Source of the DNA: CAYLLT01 sp964591605
Lineage (GTDB): Bacteria; Planctomycetota; Phycisphaerae; UBA1845; PWPN01
DNA: 16,619 bases
Direction: 5' to 3'
Assembly (NCBI GenBank): GCA_964591605.1
Contig: CAZQEN010000157.1
Location: 1-16,619 of the forward strand
Part shown: positions 1 to 5,505 of the stretch, in pieces
Layout of the letters: the number at the start of each line of letters is the position of its first letter
How positions within the stretch are numbered: the stretch's first letter is position 1
Made by a program: the position numbers and the translations under genes
The notes under the pieces: generated by a model
What the model was told of the DNA's origin: nothing
Database searches by the model: none
Seen by the model: only the letters and a program-made list of their open reading frames with translations

Positions 1-412
1 TATGTGGCTTTAAGTAGTCAAGAAAAAACCGTGCGAATGCCCGGTTAAGGTCTTTCGTCCAACGCGCAGGCATGGCGTAAATCAGATCCATGAACCTGTC
101 ATCAAAGTAGTTTTTCTGAAAATGAAATGCTCCGTTGCGATACCGTTTAAGTAGCTCGACGTTTGGAGACTCCAACAATTTGTCGATCTCTGCATCGTGC
201 AATCCTAGCTCTTTCCATCCCTCAATCACGACGTACAAACCGCCATACCAGTAGGGCATGTATGGCAAGTGGTGCGAGGCTGTGATTGCGTCATCGGTCG
301 TCGGCAGTATCTTCTCAAAGTCGGCTCGCATCTGATTGGCCCACATGAAATAGCGATGCAGGCTGTGAACATCAATTGCAGTCGGCTCTTTTGGTTGAGG
401 AGGTGTTGACAT
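1..412 (-). CDS. Partial unknown protein with HEPN-like R-N-x3-H motif
   Basis: An open frame starts with ATG at 412 and runs off the left edge without a stop, giving 137 residues (N-terminus MSTPPQPKEP). It is the last visible gene of the minus-strand cassette, starting 6 bases after the stop of the gene before it, so translational coupling is likely. The protein looks soluble and helical, with many aromatic residues. Residues 92-97 read RNGAFH, an R-polar-x3-H pattern that matches the catalytic R-x4-6-H motif of HEPN-domain ribonucleases. The motif follows a helix-like stretch (VELLKRY), as is usual in HEPN proteins. What is seen is the motif and its setting; that it is a HEPN nuclease is inference, because the short motif can occur by chance and the C-terminus is missing. 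No family was recognised over the full length. Confidence 0.75.
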   Translation of the reverse strand, partial: MSTPPQPKEPTAIDVHSLHRYFMWANQMRADFEKILPTTDDAITASHHLPYMPYWYGGLYVVIEGWKELGLHDAEIDKLLESPNVELLKRYRNGAFHFQKNYFDDRFMDLIYAMPARWTKDLNRAFARFFLDYLKPH

Positions 413-418
413 GGTCAA

Positions 419-892
419 TTAAACACAGCCGATGGACTTGAGATACTTCATCGTATCATCTGAATAGAGGCACCATGCAGTCGCGCCTTTCATCCAAAGA
501 TCGCCACGGATGTTTGTCCCCTCACAAGAATAGGAAAACGCTTCACCGATTGCAGCATTCAAGTCCATTCCGCGCGTGGCATTCTCCAAAGCCTGCATGT
601 AGACCGAGAAACGCGCATCGAAGCCACGCTTCAGCTCGGTGTCTGCCTCGAAGGATTTGTTGAAGTGCTGGGCAAAGTCTCGAAAACTCGCATCCACTTC
701 CGGATTCTTCTCTGCGTTGACAAAAACGATAAACCAAACACAGAAGCACCGAAGGTTACGCATCTCGTCAAGAATTCGGTCTGCTCCGGCGCCCGGAAGC
801 CAAGCGGCTTTTGCGGATTGCTGGTCATCACTGCGACCATCGCGCATGTACCGGAGCAGGTAATCGGTAGCGGCCTGAGAAGAGACGTTCAT
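419..892 (-). CDS. Hypothetical protein, 157 residues, in small-gene cassette
   Basis: The product is not recognised. The ATG at 892 overlaps the stop of the upstream 54-residue gene in an ATGA arrangement, and an AGGA-type ribosome site lies about a dozen bases upstream. The protein has no clear signal peptide. One hydrophobic stretch around residues 48-59 (RCFCVWFIVFVN) is too short and mixed to be called a membrane segment. The rest is charged and probably helical, with five Cys residues. Its stop lies 6 bases before the start of the HEPN-like gene. The overlaps on both sides support real translation as part of one operon. Codon use is more AT-rich than in the genes right of 2.2 kb. It could be a partner or antitoxin-like protein for the HEPN-like gene, but nothing in the sequence proves this. 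Confidence 0.7.
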   Translation of the reverse strand: MNVSSQAATDYLLRYMRDGRSDDQQSAKAAWLPGAGADRILDEMRNLRCFCVWFIVFVNAEKNPEVDASFRDFAQHFNKSFEADTELKRGFDARFSVYMQALENATRGMDLNAAIGEAFSYSCEGTNIRGDLWMKGATAWCLYSDDTMKYLKSIGCV

Positions 893-1053
893 CGCAGCAG
901 CTTCCTTAGTTCCTCATCCGCTTTGTCCAATCCACAAACGAGAAACGCCGCGCCCCACGAAACCAACAGAATAATTGCGACAGGGATAGCCACGATGACG
1001 CTGATGATGATTCCGATGATAGTAGTCAGATCGGGCTCATTTCTCGCTGACAT
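889..1053 (-). CDS. Small single-span membrane protein, 54 residues
   Basis: This short gene was found by reading the minus strand between two longer frames. The ATG at 1053 follows an AGGA ribosome site about 9 bases away, and the stop at 889-891 overlaps the next ATG (ATGA). The protein begins MSARNEPDLT, continues with a roughly 30-residue hydrophobic run (about residues 11-41, rich in Ile, Val and Ala), and ends with a charged tail, DKADEELRKLLR. It therefore looks like a single-pass inner-membrane peptide with a cytoplasmic amphipathic end. It starts 6 bases after the preceding gene's stop. The perfect packing between neighbours is the main support. Function is unknown; small membrane proteins of this kind occur as effectors, anchors or regulators in toxin and phage-defence cassettes, but that is only a possibility here. 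Confidence 0.72.
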   Translation of the reverse strand: MSARNEPDLTTIIGIIISVIVAIPVAIILLVSWGAAFLVCGLDKADEELRKLLR

Positions 1054-1059
1054 GGCGGG

Positions 1060-1299
1060 TTATCCTGCAATGCGCTTCCAGCGGCCTTGACCGGAGTGGG
1101 CGTAGAACTTTCCACCCCACAAGATGTGGGGCTGGCCTTTGTAGTAATGGAAATAGGGCCCGCGGGCCGGCCAGGAGCACCAGTTACCATCGAGATACGC
1201 GCCGCATCGACCGTTTGGATGGTCAAACAGCCCCTGATTATTGAGGACGAAATCTTCTTCGCGCTCACCCATGAATAGTCGGCGGAAAAGCTCAAACAT
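1060..1299 (-). CDS. Hypothetical small aromatic-rich protein, 79 residues
   Basis: The product is not recognised. The same frame stays open up to 1527, but the start at 1299 (MFELFRRLFM) is chosen because a GGGAG ribosome site (1307-1311) sits 7 bases upstream, and the extension further upstream is Pro/Arg-rich and looks non-coding. An alternative ATG at 1329 would add ten residues. The C-terminal two thirds is dense in Trp, Tyr, Gly and His (for example WCSWPARGPYFHYYKG and HILWGGKFYAHSG), suggesting a small compact beta-rich domain. There is no signal peptide or membrane segment. It is the first gene of the four-gene minus-strand cassette, and its stop is 6 bases before the start of the small membrane protein. 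Confidence 0.6.
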   Translation of the reverse strand: MFELFRRLFMGEREEDFVLNNQGLFDHPNGRCGAYLDGNWCSWPARGPYFHYYKGQPHILWGGKFYAHSGQGRWKRIAG

Positions 1300-1546
1300 G
1301 TGACCGCTCCCGGAGGTGGCATGGGTCATCTTACCCCATCCCCTGATTAGGTTTCCAGACCACGGCTGAGGTGCCCCGTCCACTGGGTGGGCAGATCGTC
1401 GGCGCTCTCGTCCTGGGGCGAATCTGACGGTCTGGTGGGGCATCGACGGCAGGAGCAGCGGTGGCATCCTGTATGATGTCAGCGGCAGAGCGTAACGGCT
1501 GTCAAAGAATACCAAACGGACGATCATAAGTCCTTATGCGATAAAG
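1300..1546. other. Leader region of the minus-strand cassette
   Basis: About 250 bases with no convincing gene. The minus strand stays open in one frame, but its translation is rich in Pro, Arg and Ser and has no ribosome site. The region should contain the promoter of the small-gene cassette. A TTGACA hexamer reads on the minus strand at 1500-1505, but no good -10 box lies at 16-18 bases from it, so no promoter is called. Confidence 0.4.
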
Positions 1547-1576
1547 GCCGGCGTAATTCAGTGGTAGAATGCCAGA
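1547..1576 (+). pseudogene. tRNA-Gly 5' half (truncated tRNA)
   Basis: The 30 bases match the 5' half of a bacterial tRNA-Gly: acceptor strand GCCGGCG, then TA, then the D arm with paired ATTC and GAAT around AGTGGTA, then G and the start of the anticodon stem CCAGA. After that the similarity stops. The following bases do not form an anticodon loop or the matching TCTGG strand, and no T arm or CGCCGGC acceptor strand follows in the expected place. This is a broken tRNA, cut at the anticodon stem, which is close to where many tyrosine integrases recombine. Confidence 0.6.
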
Positions 1577-1798
1577 CAGCCGGGTTGCCGCAGGGGATTA
1601 GTGTCAGGTGACTGTGGCCGCGCGAATCATGGCGATAAAGCCATACCGGAAGGCTTCGGGCACGCGGGGCCACATAGCCAGAATCTCGGACAGTTCAGAG
1701 TGATCCTGCAGCAATTCCGCCAAGCTTTCCACCAAGCGCTCACTCGTGTGTGATGCAAGTTGTGAGGACGGCGATGGTTGTGACTCTCTGCCTTCGCG

Positions 1799-1840
1799 CT
1801 CCGGAGCTGAAGGTTGTGGGTTCGAGCCCCGCGGGGAACG
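1799..1840 (+). pseudogene. tRNA-like 3' half, Arg(CCG) type; possible att remnant
   Basis: The stretch has an anticodon loop CTCCGGA (anticodon CCG), the 3' anticodon-stem strand GCTGA, a variable loop AGGTT, and a T arm GTGGG-TTCGAGC-CCCGC that pairs with one G-T wobble. The seven bases before the loop do not pair with the 3' stem strand, and no D arm is visible upstream, so only the 3' half is tRNA-like. The candidate acceptor strand GGGGAAC has no partner nearby. Its 3' sequence does not complete the tRNA-Gly half at 1547. Orphan tRNA 3' halves that begin at the anticodon loop are typical leftovers of integrase attachment sites. Confidence 0.45.
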
Positions 1841-1901
1841 TTGGCCCTCTGACAGGCAGGCATTCACTACACTCGACAGCAGCGACAGTTGCGCCAAAAG
1901 C

Positions 1902-2120
1902 GGCCCGCCCCTCCAGTTCGCGGAGCACACGCGGGACCGCGGTTTCGTCACGGCAGCCTGTCGGTACCTGATGGACGCCGTCCGCGTCATCTCAGATGGC
2001 GACGTACCGGGCAGACTGCACGACAATTCGCAGCACGCCCGTGTGCAGCAGGCCATGCTCCTCTTCGCCGCCAACCGCAGTGAGGCGATGACGCGTTTCC
2101 TCGTCGAAGACGGCGCCGGC
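1902..2120 (+). pseudogene. Coding-like remnant of an unknown gene
   Basis: In the plus frame open from 1746 to 2222, about 73 codons here have G or C at most third positions and a balanced, protein-like composition (for example FVTAACRYLMDAVRV and QQAMLLFAANRSEAM). The same frame before 1890 crosses the tRNA-like segment and after 2120 becomes Pro/Gly/Ala-rich, so neither end looks like a gene. There is no ribosome site near a suitable start. It is most likely the remains of a gene, or a short unknown gene with a non-ATG start. No family was recognised. Confidence 0.25.
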
Positions 2121-2249
2121 CGGGGCAGCCGGGCGCATCTGCGGCCACCATGTTTTCCCGCGTCACCCGCGGGGACCAGACCCGCTGCCGCGTGCCTCGT
2201 CCCCGGACCAGATACCGGTTAGACTGTGCATTCGGACAGTATCACATCC

Positions 2250-2254
2250 AGGAG
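2250..2254 (+). promoter_or_regulatory. Ribosome binding site that fixes the ATPase start
   Basis: AGGAG sits 7 bases before the ATG at 2262. The open frame begins at an ATG at 2226 that has no such site, so 2262 is preferred. Confidence 0.7.
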
Positions 2255-2261
2255 TGACACC

Positions 2262-4091
2262 ATGAAATCTCTCAGAACGTTCATGTGGCCGGTCTATTAC
2301 CGTCTCCCTTCCGTCGGTGTTCCGGGACCCATCCACCTGCACCCGGTCACGAAAGCGGACGGGGAGCCGATCTACTGGCTGGACGAAATGCTGAACGGGG
2401 GGCTGGCCATCCCGGACCGGACGTGGAGCCGGGACGACGCCTCTTTTCTCATGCTGTTGGCGGGGGCGCCCGGGACCGGCAAGAGCACGTTTGCCCTGGA
2501 GCTGTGCTACAACCTGGCCCGCAAGCTCCAACCCGGGGATCGGGAAGCCTGGTGCTCTCTCTACGTTTCAGGGGAATCCTCCACCACCCGGATTCTGGAC
2601 AACGCCCGCAGTTTCGGCTGGAGCATGGACCATATCATCGGTTGGGAACAGCCGCCTCCGAAGCAAGCGAGCGCACTGTGCCAGAATTGCTTCGTCCTGG
2701 GGACGGACAACGCCCTGATGGAGTCCTGCTCCGACCCCGGGTTGTTCTTCAAGGAGCTGGCCAGTCAGTGGCAGGGATTTGCCGCGGCCAGGCAGCGTCC
2801 CGACGTACTCGTGATCGACAGCCTGAACGTGCTGCTCCAGCCGGGCAACCGCGGCGAAGTCGTCAAGGCGCTGGTGGACCAGGTCTCCGGTAACCATCTC
2901 TTCCGCCCCCGGCTTCTGATGGTCATCATCAACAGCGCGCCCAGTGATGAGGAGGCGAATTACTGGGAATACCTCGCCGACGGCGCGATCCGCTTCGACG
3001 GGGCCCTCGGCGCCGAGGACTATTATCAGAGATCGTTTCAGATCGTGAAGATCAAGACCCAGGCACACGCCTGGGGGCGGCACGCACTGAAAGTGCTCTC
3101 CGGGGCACGCGATCAGAAGACAGGTCTCGCCCGGCCGTCCGATCTGCCCTACCTCAAGACGGGCGGGTCGTACGTGTTCCCGAGCATTCACTGGCATCTG
3201 TCGCGCTCGATACGTGAGTATGCGCCTCAACCCTCGTCGCCCAGGAAGCCCTATGCGACTCCCTTCCCCGGCATCAACTCGATACTGGGGAGGCAGCCGG
3301 ACGAACAGGGGTGGCCGGCCGAGCACACGACGGCCCTGGTGGGAACGCGCGGATCGATGAAAAGCCACCTGGCCTACTATTTCATGTTGAGCCATGCCTG
3401 GGGGCTCCTCGATAGTCGTCCGAAGAAGGTTCTGCTCCTGTCGTTGCGTGATGATTTCATGTCCGCCAAGCACACCCTGGAGGAGATCGTCAAACAACAG
3501 CCCAAGCTCAAGGGCCACAGCATCGACGATTTGCTGAAGACGGATCAGCTCGAGATCCTGTACAACTGGCCGGGATGCATCACGCCCGCGGAGTTCTTCC
3601 ATCGCATTTTCGTCGCCCTCACGAGACAGCGCAATACCGATTCGGAACACAGGAAAGGCCGGAAGGCACGCACCGCGTCGACGACCGAGATCGTGGTATT
3701 GAACGGCCTGGAGGATCTGGATACGAAGTTCCCCCTGTGCGGACGCGAGAAGGTCTTCCTGCCGGCCCTGTTGTCGCTGTTCAGGTCGTGCGGCGTGTGT
3801 TCCGTCATCGTCTGCGCGGAGGACTCGCGATCCAGGGGAAATCAGCCCAATATCAACTCGATGGCGGATCTGATTCTCGAGTTCTCGTATCTTCCTGACG
3901 GGGCAGGCAAGCCGGTCAGGATTCCCGCCGATGCCGTTCAGGCCGTGAAGGTGTCTGCCGTCAGAGTACCCGCCGGGCAGATCGGCGGCAGATGGGGCGC
4001 ACTGTACCGCGAACCCAGCGGTCGAATGTGCTTCCATGTTGAGCCCTTGCCGGGGAAACCGTCGCGGAAAGTTTCGCGCAAAAGCTCATGA
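2262..4091 (+). CDS. KaiC/RecA-like ATPase with two ATPase lobes
   Basis: A 609-residue soluble protein of the RecA/KaiC superfamily, expected to bind and hydrolyse ATP. The first lobe has a canonical Walker A, GAPGTGKST (68-76), a KaiC-like segment YVSGESSTTR (101-110), and Walker B VLVIDS (182-187). It ends in FQIVKIKTQ...GSYVFPSIHWHLS, which resembles the KaiC 'VKMRGS...GI' region. The second lobe (about 335-560) keeps the order but is degenerate: GTRGSMKS (361-368) has Met where Walker A needs Gly, and the Walker B strand reads IVVLNGLED (477-485), with Asn at the usual first Asp. C140 and C143 form a CxxC pair of unknown role. No KaiA, KaiB or histidine kinase is nearby, so a circadian role is not suggested; many such proteins are unassigned signalling ATPases. 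The start is set by a strong ribosome site. It appears to be a single-gene unit. Confidence 0.85.
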   Translation: MKSLRTFMWPVYYRLPSVGVPGPIHLHPVTKADGEPIYWLDEMLNGGLAIPDRTWSRDDASFLMLLAGAPGTGKSTFALELCYNLARKLQPGDREAWCSLYVSGESSTTRILDNARSFGWSMDHIIGWEQPPPKQASALCQNCFVLGTDNALMESCSDPGLFFKELASQWQGFAAARQRPDVLVIDSLNVLLQPGNRGEVVKALVDQVSGNHLFRPRLLMVIINSAPSDEEANYWEYLADGAIRFDGALGAEDYYQRSFQIVKIKTQAHAWGRHALKVLSGARDQKTGLARPSDLPYLKTGGSYVFPSIHWHLSRSIREYAPQPSSPRKPYATPFPGINSILGRQPDEQGWPAEHTTALVGTRGSMKSHLAYYFMLSHAWGLLDSRPKKVLLLSLRDDFMSAKHTLEEIVKQQPKLKGHSIDDLLKTDQLEILYNWPGCITPAEFFHRIFVALTRQRNTDSEHRKGRKARTASTTEIVVLNGLEDLDTKFPLCGREKVFLPALLSLFRSCGVCSVIVCAEDSRSRGNQPNINSMADLILEFSYLPDGAGKPVRIPADAVQAVKVSAVRVPAGQIGGRWGALYREPSGRMCFHVEPLPGKPSRKVSRKSS

Positions 4092-4095
4092 CCGC

Positions 4096-4260
4096 CCGCC
4101 GCCGCCTGGGTGGCTTGAGCCGAAGCCCGAACTCATCGGCGAGGACGTCGGCCGTGTCCAGCCCGATCGCCGCTTGGCCCGCCATAAACTCCGTGAGCGA
4201 CCGGCATTTTACGCCGGTTTCCCGCTCCAGGACCGGCATCGATGTGGCTCGTTTGATTGA
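4096..4260 (-). pseudogene. Helix-turn-helix (XRE-type) C-terminal remnant
   Basis: On the minus strand, just behind the ATPase gene, the frame encodes a segment such as VLERETGVKCRSLTEFMAG followed by GLDTADVLADEFGLRLKPPRR. This is the usual ending of small planctomycete XRE-like DNA-binding proteins (helix-turn-helix, then a 'LDTAD-LA--FGL-L-P' helix). Upstream in frame (before SIKRATS) the sequence no longer looks coding, and there is no ribosome site. Downstream the frame continues through the end of the ATPase gene on the wrong strand instead of stopping after the Arg-rich tail. It is therefore read as a decayed antitoxin-like or regulator gene that lost both ends, probably when the neighbouring DNA was rearranged. 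Confidence 0.5.
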
Positions 4261-4300
4261 ACCTGCAACGCTGGTCAGCCATGAATCACCACGCGAGTGG

Positions 4301-4363
4301 CCGCGAAAAGGCACAAGAATGACGAGAGAATTCTCTTTTTACGACTCTTGTGCCTCTTCGCGG
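4301..4363. repeat. Long inverted repeat between genes
   Basis: The left arm at 4301-4319 (CCGCGAAAAGGCACAAGAA) and the right arm at 4346-4363 (TCTTGTGCCTCTTCGCGG) pair over 18 positions with one mismatch. The spacer contains the small palindrome AGAGAATTCTCT followed by a T run. The structure could act as a transcription terminator in either direction. 'GGCACAAGAA...TCTTGTGCC' units between genes resemble dispersed repeats known from planctomycete genomes; that this one is repeated elsewhere in this genome is inference. Confidence 0.65.
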
Positions 4364-4655
4364 CAATCTCTGTCGGCGTTGCAGTTTTTCCAGACGAGCC
4401 GTATGCCGCCGTCGCGGAATGCCCATTATCAGTATTGCTAACGTGATTCCGTCAGCTACCGGCAGGCACGGAGCTTCCAGCCCGGACTTCCCCCCCCGGC
4501 CCCGATCCTCGCCCCCATTCGGGCGCGGCGCCGTATCCGCTCGATCCTGAACTTGCCTTCCTGTCCGGACCGGTAAGAATTCCATGCCGCAGGACGCGAT
4601 ACACGGGCCGTTGACGTATGAAATTGCAGGAGGAACCCGAGCAGAGGATGTCGCC
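4364..4655. other. Intergenic, no gene seen
   Basis: About 290 bases between the inverted repeat and the lysozyme-like gene. It contains a run of C around 4484-4498 and GC-rich filler. No open frame here has a ribosome site or a protein-like composition, and no clear promoter boxes were found. Confidence 0.4.
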
Positions 4656-5072
4656 ATGCGTACGCACGAAACCCTGATCCTGTGCGTGAGCCTGGGATCC
4701 GCGACGTGTCACGCGGCGGAAACCGCCGGGCTGCGCAAACTCTTCGAGGCGATTCGGCAAGTGGAAACCGGAGGGATATCCCAGGGAGGAAAGGACCTGT
4801 GGGGCGACGACGGCCGCTCGCTCGGACCCTACCAGATCCAACGCCCCTACTGGCAGGACAGCGGCGTGCCCGGCCGCTATGAGCACGTGCGCGACCCGCG
4901 CTACTCCGAGCGCGTCATGCTGGGCTACTGGCGCAGGTATTGTCCCGAAGCGCTGGCCCAGGGCGATTGGCGAACCCTCGCCCGCGTGCACAACGGCGGT
5001 CCGCAGGGCGCGCGGAACCCCGCAACCATCCGGTATTGGGAGAAGGTCAAGCGAGCCCTGCGGGATCTGTGA
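4656..5072 (+). CDS. Secreted lysozyme-like protein (destabilase/i-type lysozyme fold)
   Basis: A 138-residue exported protein likely to cleave or bind peptidoglycan in the periplasm or outside the cell. Residues 1-20 (MRTHETLILCVSLGSATCHA) look like a short Sec signal peptide cut after CHA. The mature part carries FEAIRQVETGG, then WGDDGRSLGPYQIQ, YWQD, a YSERV-LGYWRRYCP segment, and ARVHNGGPQGARNP near the end. This set matches bacterial relatives of the invertebrate-type (destabilase) lysozymes, where a Glu early in the domain and a following Asp are catalytic; E37 and D51 or D52 would fill those roles. The frame is open from 4584, but the ATG at 4656 is chosen for its signal peptide and a GAGG site upstream. 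No phage or secretion genes are adjacent. Confidence 0.75.
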   Translation: MRTHETLILCVSLGSATCHAAETAGLRKLFEAIRQVETGGISQGGKDLWGDDGRSLGPYQIQRPYWQDSGVPGRYEHVRDPRYSERVMLGYWRRYCPEALAQGDWRTLARVHNGGPQGARNPATIRYWEKVKRALRDL

Positions 5073-5505
5073 ACACGCGGCAGCGCGGCCCGCATCATCG
5101 ACACGGGACCCATCGGACGCAGGACTCCTTCTGCCCCGGACCGTCCGCGCCCTTCCCCGCGGGCTCAACCATCCGTCGGCACGATGCCCGGCCCGCTGGC
5201 CACCGCCCGGGGCCCGATGCCGCGAACGACGGTTGAGCTATTGGAGCCATGTTGACCGCAGGAAGCACAGGCGCACCCGGCTCGGGGTGCATCCGAAATA
5301 CAGGGGCGTGTCTCCCGGGTGGCATGGGTCCCGGCGCGCCGGGATACTCGCTGCCCGTGGGAGTGGGCCACGGGCAATCCGCATCCACGATTGCGGGTGG
5401 CCGCCGCGGCGACCCCATCCCGCCCGCATGCCGCTGAATTCTGGATGCACCCCCCGGCTCGGACGGGGGACGCTGCCCTCCTGCCGACGGGCAAAGCAGG
5501 CTACA
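5073..5505. other. Intergenic region, GC-rich, repeat-bearing
   Basis: About 430 bases. The frame of the following phosphoesterase stays open through it, but the translation is Arg/Pro-rich and has no ribosome site, so it is not counted as coding. From 5284 to 5453 it holds an element bounded by inverted repeats, listed separately. No promoter was identified. Confidence 0.4.
5284..5453. repeat. Inverted-repeat-bounded intergenic element
   Basis: GGGGTGCATCC at 5284-5294 is the exact reverse complement of GGATGCACCCC at 5443-5453. The flanks are also partly inverted (CCGAAAT on one side, GAATTCTGG on the other). Inside lies a hairpin of GCCCGTGG (5353-5360) and CCACGGGC (5368-5375). About 170 bases bounded by inverted ends with no gene inside resembles a miniature mobile or REP-like element. 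No target-site duplication was recognised. Confidence 0.5.

Noticed and set aside
1500..1505. TTGACA on the minus strand as a -35 box for the small-gene cassette
   Set aside because: No acceptable -10 hexamer occurs 16-18 bases further; the nearest AT-rich candidate is about 23 bases away.
1547..1840. One tRNA split by an insertion, joining the two tRNA halves
   Set aside because: The 5' acceptor strand GCCGGCG does not pair with the 3' candidate GGGGAAC, and the anticodon stems do not match, so they come from two different tRNAs.
1604..2074. Minus-strand open frame of 156 codons across the tRNA-like fragment
   Set aside because: Segments such as RGSNPQPSAPE are the antisense of a tRNA T arm, a known source of false proteins in databases.
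2568..4037. Minus-strand open frame of 489 codons opposite the ATPase
   Set aside because: The plus strand has Walker motifs and a strong ribosome site; the minus translation has no recognisable domain.
4879..5505. Upstream part of the phosphoesterase open frame
   Set aside because: It overlaps the lysozyme-like gene in another frame and is Arg/Pro-rich. The real protein starts at 5506, where a lipoprotein-like signal begins.
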